DNA of 64,000 nucleotides from Dicyema japonicum (lineage: Eukaryota; Dicyemida; Rhombozoa; Dicyemidae): assembly GCA_011109175.1 (NCBI GenBank), contig RDEW01000006.1, positions 139,547 through 203,546 of the forward strand. The letters run 5' to 3'. This document shows positions 45,960-59,100 of the stretch, piece by piece. Numbering within the stretch: position 1 is the first letter of the stretch; each line of letters begins with the position of its first letter. Under the pieces are notes generated by a model. The model did no database searches and was not told where the DNA came from. It saw only the letters and a list, made by a program, of their open reading frames with translations. A program made the position numbers and the translations under genes.

Positions 45960-47110
45960 TCTTAAATTTTAGACTTGCCCGTTCCCATAACAACGATACT
46001 GTCCTGTAGATATAGCTTTTGCTATGGAAATTTCTGCTTGAAATTACAAGGAAAAAAACTCATCACTCACTTGTATGACGACATCAAGTTCATTACAAAT
46101 CTTTTGGAAGTTACAATTGTCACACTAAATATGAGAGTCACTTGGAGTTATTGTCAAAAGAGTTCCAGGAAAGATTTGAATTTCAATTTTCATTATTCTC
46201 GGCACCTTGCACCTATGATGATGTCAAAGTAAATGAAACTTGTAGATGCAACTACTAGAAATGCAGATTAATTCTACACTTAAATCAAAACACCTTGAAG
46301 TGGGGATACCTTGCTTCTATTCATACCTTCCTGAAAAGCTTGTTATATTTGGTGTTTTATTATCATAATATAGCCCCGTAGTCTTGAAAATTGCTACAAT
46401 TCAATAAGATTACGGTGTTTTTCAGATTTGTTAATGTGACCCGCGTTTATACTCAAATAATCATGAGCTTTATTAGTTTGACATGCCTGCTCTACATAAT
46501 GGGAGTTTTATGAGGAATCTTAAAAAAATTCACAAATTCTTTAAGGAATTGAGGAGAACAGTCATGAAACTTGATTTTCCTATCGGCTGTTCGTAAAAAG
46601 AAACTGGAATGTGAACGTTGGAGTCCAAAAAGGAGATACGACTTTTATCGGTCGGAAAGGGAATCAGAAACTTCCCTTGATCAATACTGGCCAACTTCTG
46701 TCAGGTATTTAGTCTTTTTCTATGCTCCACTGGTCCTTCGAACCTTGATGTTACTTTTTTGAGATAGAGGTTCGAATAAGATTAATTGGTATCATTTTGA
46801 CTAACCACCTCCGTTTTAAAGTATAAACTGTTGGTTTTGAAAAAATTAGTCACCAATACAGCTCTATTATCAAAAGAAGGTAGACTTTTGGATGGAATTA
46901 ACGGATATAAAATCTTAGGTATAGTGGAGGGCCCTAATGATCAGATTCAAAACTCAGAAATGTTGAAAATAATCTCTACACAAGTCAACAGAAGAATTGA
47001 GAGTTTAGTGACCACAAAGGCAATAAATGAATATGCACTTTATTACTTTGTCGGACAAATAACCATTGATTCAGTAATTCACTTCAAACTATCCAAATAT
47101 TGAATAAATC
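45960..47110 (+). mobile_element. Family E RT remnant
   Basis: 'KLITHLYDDIKFITNLLEV' (46030-46110) matches a 'YMDDIK' catalytic box with one residue changed. Farther on, 'INGYKILGIVEGPNDQIQ', 'STQVNRRIESLVTTKAINEY' (46831-47103) match the RT thumb region of the R2-like 'YKYLG' group. The sequence between is degraded. Confidence 0.5.
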
Positions 47111-47560
47111 TTAAAACAGCAAATAAACCAAGATTATATTTTCCTTAAGCATAAATACTCAGTGTTTCATATTTTTGAATTGTATATTGAGACGACAAGT
47201 ACCACTTGAACTATTCCAATACAAAAGTTAGGGATAAGTGAATGTTGTAGTCTTCTCATTGGCTCTTAAAAGGAAATAATTCTCTTCAGAACATTAATAT
47301 TGTCTAATTCAGGACAGAAATTTGTTCTCTGCAGAACGTCTGTGGATTCTGAAAAAATTGGAAGAGGACTGTACCAATAGATGTGAAGAAATTTTCAAAA
47401 TATAAAGCCAAGCTGTAAGAAAAAGGATATATGCTTGTATTAAATACAAGACCATTGAAAGTATGAGGCAGGACACACGTAAGAGTAAAAAATTTGAGGG
47501 AACCATGTTCTTAATTTTTGTTTTCTTTTAGTTAGTGTGAGCACTTTGCAGACGATCCGG
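47110..47560. other. Unassigned spacer
   Basis: AT-rich sequence without a supported coding or repeat feature. Confidence 0.3.
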
Positions 47561-47745
47561 TTCCGATTTGAAGCATTCATTGATGATGTCGTAACTTGTC
47601 ATATCCAAAACATCGTAGATACGTGGAACTTTAAGTCGAACGTACAGCAGTAGATTCTAACCCAGAGCCATCAGGACGCTCCTCTTGAGTTTGCGATTTT
47701 TCGGAGGTCGTCTAAGTCATCAAGATTTCCCAGTCGCATTTTTAG
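47560..47745 (-). mobile_element. Family P C-terminal fragment
   Basis: The minus strand reads 'RLGNLDDLDDLRKIANSRGA' and stop, the family P ending. Confidence 0.55.
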
Positions 47746-47759
47746 GTCGTTATTTAAGG

Positions 47760-48110
47760 TTTTCGGTTTACTAACACAATTACTGTTCATATATCAACAA
47801 AGCTTTTGACCAACATCGTCACGTTCTGAGAAGGAAATACTTGCTACAGATATCCCCTTTGAAAATATGACTACTAACATTCCTCTGGTAACCTTGGGCG
47901 TTCCTTTATTATGTCAACCCACTCTCATTATCCATGCTTTCCTAGTGGCTTTCCTCAAGGTTCGGTCCTACCTCCAGCCTTGTTTAATCCTCATCTATCA
48001 AGCTTACCAGCAAACCAGGACACACATCTTATATCGATGATATCATAATTGCCTCTCAAAATAGTCACGTGTATAATTTTGACACATACATCGATGTTAT
48101 GTATAAAAAT
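47760..48110 (+). mobile_element. APE-type RT fragment
   Basis: 'YINKAFDQHRHVLRRKYLLQ', then 'GFPQGSVLPPALFNPHLSS' and, in a shifted frame, the catalytic 'YIDDIIIASQNS'. This is a jockey/CR1-like RT palm with frameshifts. Confidence 0.6.
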
Positions 48111-48423
48111 ATCATTAAAACTATTTTATAAAAATGAAATTTCGGTCTCTTCTAACTTGAGTACCTACCATCGTAGTCCATAACCTCGAATGTATTAGTT
48201 ACAATCATCCGATATTCTACACCATCATAAAGCAATAATCCAGCCTTCAACTGAAGAGGAACACCAAAAATATGTAATAACAAAAATCATATTAATAATA
48301 ATCACCTTCCATAAACAGTCTAATGGACTCCTTTGAACCACAATTCAAATCCCCAACCCCAACAAACCCCTACCAATGCAAGTAATAAATACCTCACAAT
48401 ACCAACTCTCCTACTACACTTAT

Positions 48424-51400
48424 TCATTTGATCGCTGACAGCACGTGACTGTCCAACAATCTACCACTCACCAAACAACCAACTTTTTCAGAAATTCCAG
48501 CCAATCGGGCAACATTGAACCCATAACTCTGCGAACATCCACTAACAAACTTATACAGAAACGTGACCATCTCCTTATCGTCAATATGACACGCCTAAAT
48601 ATCACACCAACCACAACCATATAACCTCGGGGAAACAATGGAAAGTCTCTGAGCAGACAATGGTAGTGTGTGGCGAATAAGCAACGACATCCAATCCGTC
48701 CCAAATGGGAGACTACTGCATTGGCAATCCCTGTCCCGTCATAAGTGGCAGTCCCCCGCCCCTCACTAAACAACAAAGCTAACCCAGCTCATCCAGCAAC
48801 ACCAAGGAATCGACAGAGGCATAGTTCAGAACAGCAGACGTCTCCACAAGCTCCACGAAGAATGTGCTTTGCCCTAGAATTAACATTTAGAAAACCCTCT
48901 GTGATTTTATCCGAGGCGCCCAATCTGGTAAATATTCTGTCCACACAACTCATCCTACACTCCTCAGCGGGCACATAGGACCCCTACAATAATGACAATA
49001 CCAACCACGTGGCTCATTAGGACGAGAAGTCCAGTCATCCTCATCAACGTAGATTTCCCACCCATATTAGCCCCAGTAATGAAGACGAGGTTAGCCGGAT
49101 CTTCCCCAATATGCACATCATTGGGGATATAGTCAATAGTAGCGTTAAGAATTGGATGAATTCCACCACGAATATGCATATATGGAAGGTTAGACTACAA
49201 TAACCAAAATTAGTCTACATTCTCCACCACAGGGCGACACATATTGGGGGACAACAGGCTATAATGGGCGAGGGAGCAGAAAACATCTAACAAGGCCACT
49301 GATTCGGTCAATTTTATCCATTTATCATAGCTGAAGTAATAACGAATATTACTGGCTATCAAATAATTCCAAGACGGTTCTAAGCATATCCATAGCAACC
49401 ACAGCCTTCTCGTCCTCTGACTTAGCCAGGTTATATATGAGTTCGTTCAGTTTCTCATTCTTGTACCTTTTATAACCCTTCACTTGTCCCATCAACTCCC
49501 AGTCCTCGTCGACATCGACCCTACAGTTAGATTAGCTCTTACCAGTCGGGGACCTGCAGCTGATACCTGTTTTTCCCTGTCCCCACATAGGTGACGTCAC
49601 TGACACCCAAGAACCGTCTTTGGGAATTCAGATAGTCGTCCAGTACTACGATACTGTCGTTTTCCGCCCTACATACAGCGTCGTAGGCCAAGTCAACCCC
49701 ACTGAAAGGCAATATAGTCCCGAGATCCCCGACTTGTCCAAATCATAGGAATTCTACCATAACGGATCCAGCAACCTTAAAATCATTAATGATATCGGTA
49801 ATATCATCAACGAGAGAACTATTATCGTTTACTAAGAAGTTCAGTTGTCGGGACCTCATATTGGGGAGGGATCGCTGGAAAAGAAGACACAGGTCCCTAG
49901 CATTCTCCATTCCAGTGAGGACAATAGAAAAGTCAGCTATGCATTTTCTGGACCGCTTGTCCCCGTCAAAGAAAATGGCCCTGCTGTCGGGATGAGTGAG
50001 AGCCCGTTTCTTACTCCCATATTGGTGGATTCTAAGTCACTCCAAATACTACCTAGAGAGCAGTCTCTCCAAGTCTGGAAGAGATGATAAGACTGGGATA
50101 GTCTGCTGGAGAAATGAAATATTGTTCCTGATGTCGTCAACAGCGTCCAATCTGTCGTTGATCACTGTAGGACAGCACGAGGGATTACATAACCACGTGT
50201 GAAGCAGTCTCTTGCCTGAAATGACTCAAAGAGACCACCAAAGGGAGTCTTACAGTGATTAAGGACACAAAACAGCGTATTATCCCTACGTGGGCAGATA
50301 TTCAAATTATCATTAGTCACAGCGTCCACAATCTAGTAATAACAGATGATACCATTCGTTTGCTGTGAGGGAAAGTCTGGTATATTACGTCTCCCCCGTT
50401 TTCTATGTCATACCAGCAGTAATTTCCCAACGACAGCAACTCATCGTCAATCATACTCCTCTGTAGACACCAAATGAGGGCACCTAACGCCTTCAGTACA
50501 AGTTGGCTGTCCCCAGTTAGTTCACTCAAATAATTCCTCTCTCTGAGGTACAACAGGGTCCTGTCTGCATTCCAAAACTCCGACTTGAGCGGTTCCTTTA
50601 AAGGAACTGTGTCCAAAAAGGCCTTGGTAGACCGTGAAAGCAGAGATCGACTCGGTCGCTGGTAGATGACCTGGGCCACGGGAAAGTTGGCGTTAATCCG
50701 TCTCAAATTTGACAAAAGTCGATCGTCTTCGAAAAGGCTCATCTATATCAGTGAGAACAATTACATATAATCTGCCTACGGTCGTATCAATAAAGACAAC
50801 ACCAATATTGAAGTCCTCCTCGCAGAATGCTAGTAAAAACTCTGAGCATTGACCAGAGTATTCTCTTCTGGTGCCCCTGCTCTCAATCTGGCATAGCTCT
50901 CTGCGTACAACTTTGTCTGGAATGACAAGAAGCGGAAACCACAGCGTTTATTCATCATCTCAGGGGTTTCTGTCTGTTCAATTCTTCCAACCTTGTAGGA
51001 CTTATCCACCAGGATGGAAGAATAGCGGGTAAAAGAAGACTCAGGGAAACCAGCATGGGCGTAGTCCCCCTAAATATGATTTTTATACTACCCTCATATA
51101 GCTGATCCCAAGTTCCCTCACACAAATGTCGGCATCCATATGAAATGTCTCGTAGAACTTGCCCATCTTGAATAGAAGAATGACGTCGTAATGTGAAGAC
51201 TTAATGGTCCACCACTGCCTCATGGCTGGTGTCTGCTTACTGAGGAATTGCTTGGGAACATACAGTGTCTTCTCGTCAAATTCGTCATCGCTTGGGGATC
51301 GTCCCTCAGCATCCTTTATGTTCCCAGGTTGGAGAAATGAGTAGTTTAAATGAGCGAACGTCTCATCCTGGTTAGAATTTTCACATTTACGTGCTATTTT

Positions 51401-51734
51401 CGGCATGTTTTTAAGTTTGGAGGATCCAGATGACTCTCGTTCCTCATTGGGGTAACTTTTAGTCCGTTTTTCAGATTTTATTGAAGAATTGTTGGAATTA
51501 ATTTTTGTTTTGTCGAGTTTACTGATTTTCGAGCGTCAGAATCATGTAAATTGATTTGGTAGAGTTATTTTGATCATCAAAATCATTAGTTTGGGGTTCG
51601 TAAAATTTGTTTATTTGGGAATCGTCTTCTTTATGTAAGATTGATTTTGCAGGGTTGCTTTTGTTGTTTGATTCATTTGAAAATCTATGACTTTTCTTAA
51701 AAAAATTGAGCAATGTCTTTTGAGACATGAGCAA
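48424..51734 (-). CDS. MSH6: DNA mismatch repair protein MSH6
   Basis: MutS homologue that pairs with MSH2 to detect base mismatches in the nucleus. The N-terminus carries a PCNA-binding PIP box, 'QKTLLNFF', as in MSH6. Domain I (51083-51300) has '[20 protein letters not shown]' and the mismatch-reading Phe-Tyr-Glu in '[10 protein letters not shown]'; '[20 protein letters not shown]' and '[15 protein letters not shown]' follow. The connector and lever lie at 50317-50742 and 49210-49398 ('[16 protein letters not shown]'). The ATPase has Walker A 'GANMGGKST' (near 49050), '[13 protein letters not shown]', signature '[12 protein letters not shown]', Walker B '[12 protein letters not shown]' and 'FATHYH', then '[12 protein letters not shown]'. 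Introns include 48874-48895 and 48762-48783, both 22 nt. The linker at 51410-51560 needs a frame change I could not explain. The start is either the Met at 51734 or the one two codons later. Confidence 0.93.
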
Positions 51735-51739
51735 CGAGC

Positions 51740-52490
51740 TACTAAATATTTTGGCGCCTAAATCAAATTATTTAAAAAAAATAATTTTTTGCAATAAATA
51801 ACTTTATTATCGAAAAATATTAATCTAATTAATATGCCTTTTCCTGACCAAATCTTCTGGTGAAGATAAAATTATGAAAACTATTCCGCTGAAAAATGAA
51901 GTGATGTCCGCGACGACAAAACGTATGATGCAAATGGAAGAGGGAGGGGGACCTACTTCTCCACTTTTCTTTGAAGTACTATTGGATGAATGTACTGTTG
52001 GAAGATGGATTTGGTTGGCACAAGCAGATGTTACGTTTCTGGGAGCGTCCTGTCTATCGGCTCTTTTTTTTATGGTTGTCAGTTGCCTACATGTTAGCGA
52101 AACAGGGGTTAATAATTTAATTTAAATAAGGGTAGCCACTAAACAGCATCAAAATAATCCCCTCTTTGGGGGATTATTATATTATTTTGCAAAACGCAAC
52201 TAAAAAAATCTATCTTCTCGTCGCTTATGCAACACCGTGAACAATCTTCCATGTTAGATTCCTACACACTCTCCTTGAGAAGGTGATTTTTTGAGGACAT
52301 CCAGGTCATTTGCATTTCCGCCTCCTTTTTTGGGGGATTGAATGTCTTTATGTCAGTCTTAGTGTTATGCAAGCTCACAAAGGCCGAAGAAAGTAGATTT
52401 TCTACGTCAGTCCATTTAATAGTCTCATTTTGTATTCTGACCAATTCCTTGTATTCATGCTCTCTATTTGAATAGCATCACTATAAATAA
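51740..52490. other. Spacer with a shared repeat and a hairpin
   Basis: The presumed MSH6 promoter lies at the left. An 83-codon ORF (51874-52125) includes the short repeat shared with 38480-38600 and has no known family. A minus-strand ORF at 52262-52444 has none either. Confidence 0.4.
52153..52178. other. Perfect 10-bp hairpin
   Basis: AATAATCCCC (52153-52162) pairs with GGGGATTATT (52169-52178) around a 6-base loop. In a eukaryote this is not a terminator. No gene is adjacent. Confidence 0.6.
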
Positions 52491-52499
52491 GTTAGATGT

Positions 52500-53100
52500 A
52501 TCCTTGCTACATAAATAGGTTGGGGTTAACTCCGATCACGTCCGGAATGAATCTATTCCTCGGTCGGCCAGGTCTTCTCTTCCCAGTAATATTGCTCAGC
52601 ATAATGGTTCTTTCCAGTGAATCAGAGCGGACAACATGCCCAAAGAACGCCATCTATGTTTTACGATTCTTTCTTCTAGCGAAATATCAGTTTTTACCCG
52701 TTTGAGTACATCGATGTATGTTATTTTGGAAGTCCAAGGGATTCTTAGTGACCTCCTCCAGCACCACAGTTCAAAAGCATCAATTTTTCGTCTATCCGCC
52801 TTTTTTAATATCCATGATTCAGCGCCGTATAGAAAAAACCGGGATTACGATTGCATTAACTAGTTTGCATTTGTCCTTAAAGAAATATCTTTGTTTTTCC
52901 AAATTCTATTCATTCTCTGGAAGGTGTCTCGTCCCATGGCAATTCGCCTCTTGATTTCTAGGCCTCCGTCACCATTCCGATTAATTAGCAATCCCAAAAA
53001 GACAACATTATCGCAACTCTCTATTTTCTCATTTCCAATTTTTAGTTCCATTATTCAATTATTAAGCAGTAGTCATAATTTTGGTCTTCTTGATATTTAG
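52500..53100 (-). mobile_element. L2/CR1-like retrotransposon, RT C-terminal region
   Basis: The minus strand from 53051 reads 'MELKIGNEKIESCDNVVFLG', 'GGLEIKRRIAMGRDTFQRMN' and, after frame changes, 'AFFGHVVRSDSLERTIML' and 'GKRRPGRPRNRFI'. This is the familiar region from the RT thumb to the RGRPRNRW motif of L2/CR1-type elements. Confidence 0.75.
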
Positions 53101-54080
53101 CAAATAAGCCAAAGACGGCGCTCTATTCTCTGAATCTTAGAATCAACTTCCTGAGTTGTCTGAATAACTACACACCAAACTTACATCCCATTTTTCATAA
53201 AAATATTTTTGGAGACTTTAACGCACACTATCCTGTTTGTTAGCTTCATACAAACAGGAGGAAATTCCGCAATTCTTTTTGTGCGACTACTTGGAGGAAC
53301 AGTAAAAGTGATAGTGGATCCTGTGAGGAATTTTTAGAAATTCTTTAAAGTTTGTTCGGATTTAACACCATTTCGATAAAATTAATGAGATCTACCTGTC
53401 CGTTTTCACTTCGTTCACCCCCCGTCTTCACAAAAAAGAGTCACCAGCTCAAAATGCCGCCAACCACCGTTCTTGACTATTTGTCCTGACACACAGAATG
53501 TACTCAATTAATAAATTCTATATTTTTGTGATAAAGCAATTTGGATAAATTCCATTTAAGAGACTAAAATATATCAGCGTTCAGAATTGTAAGATTTCTC
53601 TAATTTTATGTTTCGATAATTACAGAAAACAATCTACCATATCGCAACAATTAAGCAAAATAAAGTGCCTCTCGTTTAATGTAACGACGAATTCTCCTTA
53701 TTAGAAAGATTTAGGAGAATCAGATCCGGAGGGATACCTTAATAGACGTGTCCGTGCTGACTAATGACATTTGCATATAATTTGAAATTATTGAGTAATT
53801 TGAACAGTATACATCCACTCTCATAATAACATGATAGAGCGTGCCTCCAGGGAAACAGTTTCCTCGGAGGTAAATGTTTAATGGTTCTCTTTGGAGGGGC
53901 ATTAGGTGCCCTCTGGGCGTCACTAATACTTACAGAATCAGTGAACCACATAACGCCACGCTAAAATAGTAGTTGATAAATTAAATTATCATGAGAAACT
54001 GGTTAATAAATAAAAAAAATAAAAATGAGAAACTGAGAAATTAAATTATTATTATTAAAAAGCACTCCCGAAAAAACATA
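53100..54080. other. Unassigned spacer
   Basis: No convincing gene. Short ORFs at 53720-53951 (-) lack family signatures. Confidence 0.3.
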
Positions 54081-54400
54081 AATTAGTTAAGTTTCCCTTG
54101 TGCCGTATTACAAATCATCCTATCCGTCAACCTCGACCATAATTTTCTTTTGCGCGCTAGTTCTCTTAGGTAGTCCAGGTCGTCCGCCGAAGTTAGTCTC
54201 ATACCAACCGCCGATAGGTCTTCGTTCTTGGTCTTCCGCGGAATCCGGCTCCTGTGTGTGCGAAGTAGTTGTCAATTGCGATATTTGCGGGGACCTGGTC
54301 ATTTAGACGTAACACGTGGCTATTTGACTGAATTCTAAAAATTAAATTTATTGAACCAGAAAAAAACTCAATCAGGCTAATATATAAAATCAAACAATTT
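54080..54400 (-). mobile_element. Family P C-terminal fragment
   Basis: The minus strand reads 'NDQVPANIAIDNYFAHTGAG', 'FRGRPRTKTYRR', aligning with 41775-41850 of the family P copy. It is followed by degraded tail. Confidence 0.6.
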
Positions 54401-54719
54401 TAGTCGTCATAGACGAACCAAACTCACTAAATCTTAACAGATTAAGTTTCCTCTCCCCTCAGAATAATCATATCTTATCTTCAAGATTATTTGGTCTTCC
54501 TAATTACACTTGGATCTCATAGGCTAAAACAAAAAACGATAATTTCGTTCAATAAATGACTATGAGCTTCTGGAACATCAAATTATCATTCTACTTAGAG
54601 ATGTTGTGGCGAAACAAATACCCCCTTACATAACCCAACAAGGACTGGAGTCATAAAAATAAATCAAACCCACATCAACAAATAAAAATCGTATTAATGA
54701 GAATAAAACAAATCCAAAA

Positions 54720-55378
54720 CTAGTTAGTAATCCTGGCATCAGCTTCCATCTGGACCTCGATCTCTTTTTCCTTTCCAAAATTCAGTTTCTTTCCCTGGAG
54801 TCTCAGTCTCTTTTCTTTCACAGCCTGTCTCTTAGCGACAGCCAGATCACTGGAATTATTCATAAATATAACCTCAGCTCCTTCAATCTCTTCTGCTCAG
54901 ACTGATTCTTGTGGATGAACTCCATGAGGGTCCGCTTACTCTTAAACGTGTTTCCTTTACACTTCAGGTAGATTTTGTGATATCTAGGCTATATAAAAAG
55001 ACCCACGTGTGTCTGTCGATCTTTCCATTTTCTCTATAGCCCTTTAGGAGTCTCCTTTGGATCCTCAGTCTGTTTATCCAGAGTCGTTTCTTAGGCATTC
55101 TTGCGTTGGCAGTTCCTCGCCTTTTACCAATTCCGCGATGTCGCCCTTTCCTTCTGGCTTCCAGTTTTTCACGAATTCTAGCACGTGACTGAACTTTAAC
55201 TGGTTTGCGGAAAATCAGTCCATTTGTGATCATTCGCCTTACACTTTGTCCTGAAATGAAACCAAAAGTAACTAGAATTTGCTGTAGAAATATGCTGACA
55301 TTCATTGCTGTCAAGCCAAACTCGTCTCTTTCCACATTTCAAAATATCCGAAGCCAGTCTTCTTTGTAGTCTCAACAT
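54720..55378 (-). CDS. RPL19: 60S ribosomal protein L19 (eL19)
   Basis: Large-subunit ribosomal protein with an extended basic tail. Removal of introns 55251-55272 (22 nt), 54984-55006 (23 nt) and 54850-54872 (23 nt) leaves 591 nt, or 196 residues, the family's usual length. The protein begins '[20 protein letters not shown]', continues '[18 protein letters not shown]', '[20 protein letters not shown]', '[20 protein letters not shown]', '[18 protein letters not shown]' and ends with a Lys/Glu-rich helix. The stop is at 54720-54722. The second donor splits a CACGTG (CAC|GTG). It looks intact and expressed. The match is unambiguous. Confidence 0.97.
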
Positions 55379-55518
55379 TTCTTCGACTTACAAAAACACA
55401 AAGTATTCACGTGGCAATTTAAATTTTAAATATTTTTATATTAATTTTTATTAATATAATTAATTTTTTGGTAAAATTTAAAATTCTTATTTAAGCATAA
55501 TTTAATTTTAGAACTGAA

Positions 55519-55640
55519 TGGCGAGCCAGTTCAACTACGAGCATCCAGTTATACGCTTATCTGTGATCGAGGGAGGGGCATCAGGCCAAGATGGTTTCTC
55601 TACTGAAGCATGTGGGATAACGTACTGAGTTAATTCGGTG
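55519..55640 (+). mobile_element. Possible family J-like 3' end
   Basis: A short ORF ends 'FSTEACGIT' near a GTTAATTCGGTGTTAAC sequence, resembling a degraded family J terminus. The upstream peptide ('MASQFNYEHPVIRLS') is not recognised and could instead be part of a host gene. Confidence 0.3.
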
Positions 55641-56104
55641 TTAACTTGATCTGGAATTTTAATTATTAATTTTTAAGTTTATGATACCAAATCTATTTTT
55701 AAAATCAATTTTTATATTTTAGTCAAATTATCAGTCAGAAGTAAAAATAGTTTTCGTCGAAAAGAGTGAAGAGAATTAAATGTCTCATTCTCTATAGTTA
55801 TCCGAGTTCACATCTCCACTTTAATGAAACAAGAAAAGTGACAGACTGTTGACATCTCCACTTTTTGATAATTGGGGAGGGATGTTCATCTTAACTGATA
55901 AAACCTTAACCGCCAGGCTACGCGGCTGAATTTTAAAATATTTTTGATTATCTTTGATCAATTAAAAAATAAATTAAATAAAATTGTTTTTAAAATAAAT
56001 ATATTTAAACAAATCGTTATTAATTAAAACATTTTGCGCATACACGACATCTGTTCCGTTATGGTACAATTACTAGCTAATTATACAGAATATTACAAAC
56101 AAAT

Positions 56105-59100
56105 ATGAAGAGGATAAAAAACGGCGACGGGATGTCGTCAAAGAGGTTTTTTATGTTGGTGACTGTTAAGATTTTGAGATTGCCGTCTTCTAAACGGTCT
56201 TCAAAGAACGGAAAGACAAAGTCTTCACTTACTGAGGGTGAGGAATGCAAAGAGGTTGAGAGGACGTGCGGGGTTCAGCTCGACATGACCACCAGCAGCG
56301 ACGGGACCATGACGATTGTGATAAAGGGAGAAGTGAGAAGGTCAAAGAGGCTAGAAGGGAACTAGTTATGAGACTGGGGAACTTGGAGAAGACAGAAGTC
56401 GAGGTCCCCCGTAATTTTGCCGGTTATGTTATCGGGGTTGGTGGAAAACAAATCAAAAAGATCGAGGAGGCGACCAATTGTAAGATCGGTGTGAAAAATG
56501 ACCAATCCGGAATCACTCTATTTACTATAAGAGGGAACCCTTAAATATGAAAGAGGCAAGGAATTCCATTCACGACATTGTATCCGAACACGTGGCTTTT
56601 ATTTTATCTATTTCTAGAGAGACCGAGTTACTAAGTACGTGGACGTCCCCGAATTGCTAACAAACCTCGTGTGTGGGCCAAATAACGAGAAAATAGATGC
56701 ATGGAGGACAGACTATGGTCTCCATATCAAAGCAGAGAGGAAAGGATTAAGTCTAACCGGTAGAAGTGACCGAGTTGGGACTGTTTGTGGGGAAATTTTG
56801 GAAATCTGCCGACAATGGGTGACTAACCGGCTTATTTCAGATGGAGGGGAGTCATTCCATGCAGTTGAAAGTGGAGAGGCGCAGGTTTCACCAGCTCTGT
56901 TCTGAAAGACAGTCAGTTAACACAGTACTGGCTGAGATTTTGGAAAAAACTAATGTGGTGGTGAACTTTGGCGACGGTTTTTTCACATTTATGGGAAAAG
57001 TGGAGAATATGGGACAGGCATTGACTCTTTTACTAACAAAAATAAACGCCCACGTGTTCGAGGACGTTGAGATACCCAACTGGATGTATAAACACCTCAG
57101 AAATAACCTATCAATTCGGCACTCGTTTCAAAACGGGATTCTTACAGTGGATGGTCCACCAGAAATGGTCGAAGATGCTCTGGAGGAGCTCCAAGAAGGC
57201 ATAGCAGAGATTGTATGAATAATATTGTCACTCTAGAGCAAAAGACTTGTCCACGTGACATTAGGGATCAGTCATAAGCACCATTCTCGAGTGATTGGGA
57301 GGAAGGGAGCTAATGGTTGGGTGCTAACTTATTTCAGTTAACGAAATTTGCAACCGTTTTGACATTAAGGTGAATTTTCCAGGAACTACCATCGACGAGG
57401 TGTACTTGGAGGGTAGTCCGGATGGAGTGGAGTCGGCCAAGAAGCACATTCTCAAATTGGTGGACGACATAGTAGGAAAGATTATATACTCTAGGAAAAT
57501 GAGACTTCGGTGGTAATTGGAGTGCCTAGTTATCTGCACGTGTACATTCGCGAAGATACCGCCACAAGTGACATTTTGAAATCTATGAATGTCCATATTT
57601 CTTATGGCGACTCTGACTCTGTCGTATTACATGGGAATTCGGCATCTGTAAGCAAATGTTCAGGGGTTATTTCACAACTGGCCAATCAACTTGTATTTTT
57701 CTCCCCTATTTTCTAGTCATTTGTCTATAAAAGAGAGGTCTTCGACTGTAGTCCTGGACTTATCGCTGAATTAAAGGCAAATAATAACACGAATATATCC
57801 CAGGTATTGTGATATGTGTTAGATGCAGATTTGTGACTCAAATCAAGTCAATATTAAACTTGAGGACTCCCAGGTTGTCATCACAGGAAAACGAGATGGT
57901 GTAAAACTGGCAATAATGGAGTTAGAAAAATTCAGGGATTACAGCGTTGGTTTCTCCATTATTTCAGGATTCTACGGAAGAACTGAGGATTGAACCTCCA
58001 GTGTGGGACGCTTTGGTGATTAATGGTGTCATGGACGAGATCTGCCAGCGACTGGGCGTCAATATTTGGTTCTCTGGGGAAATCTGTTCCATTCGCGGAC
58101 TTTCAGGGGTCAGGCAGTGCAAGGATGAGTTGGCCGCCTTGGTAAAAAAGTCTGAGTACACGCTCGTTCGCTTAAGGTCCCCACTTTTGAGATCCACCTA
58201 CTATAAGGAGAAAATTGATAAGGTCATGTTTTGGCTTAATTTAGTTGGAGAAAGACTTGGGAGTATATATCTGTCTCACAGACATGGCCGTTGTGGGGAA
58301 GAATGCACGGACAGCCTCCGAGAAACTCGAAAGGATGGTTCCCCAAATGGTGTTGTCTCATTTAACTAAAAGACTACCTCTACGACGATTGATTTAAGGG
58401 AAAAGGTATGCAATCACGTGTTCAACCTCCGTCCTGTCGTAAAAGATCGGATTGAGTCTCAAAGTGGAGTCCTCCTCTTAAGGAACTCGAAAACTGAGGT
58501 GGAGGTGATTTCTGCTCGGGAAGAAGACTTGAAGAAAGCACGTGATCTTTTGGCTGGTGTAGATGAGAACCTGGTATGATTATGTGGTTTATGGAAGAAT
58601 ACACGCAGTGAACTCACGTTGTCGCTGGAGAAGCACCAGATTGGAGGGTTTATTGGAACTGGGGGGTCACATGTGCGGAATATTGAAGAAAAATTCGCGG
58701 TGCAGATTGAATTGGTTGATAAGAATGAAAATCCCCGACTTTTAATTCGTGGAAGTGCAGAGGATTGTGCGGACTGTATGAGTGAGATACAGGTTGGGTG
58801 AAGTTGTAAGGGTTAGAACAGTCTTTTTGTGGTGGAGACATTACATGTGGATTCGTCCCTTCATTCCCGTTTGATTGGATCTGGGGGTTCCCGTGTGGCA
58901 GAATTAAGGGAGAACTACGGTGTTTCCATCAAATTTGACGCCGACTCCGTGATTGTAACGGGTTCTCGAGCAAACGTGGATTCTGCGGTTGAGGAGCTCA
59001 AAGATCGTGTAAATAAACTACAAAAGGAGATAGAATTTCGGGAAACTAACAGATTTATAAAGAAACTCTCAGTGAAGACATCCCACGTGGGTAGAATTAT

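Noticed and set aside
49789-50202. Plus-strand ORFs inside 48.4-51.7 kb
   Set aside because: They are antisense shadows of MSH6, whose minus-strand motifs are unambiguous.
52153-52178. Hairpin as a rho-independent terminator or histone stem-loop
   Set aside because: Eukaryotic context, no neighbouring histone gene, and the stem does not match the histone consensus.
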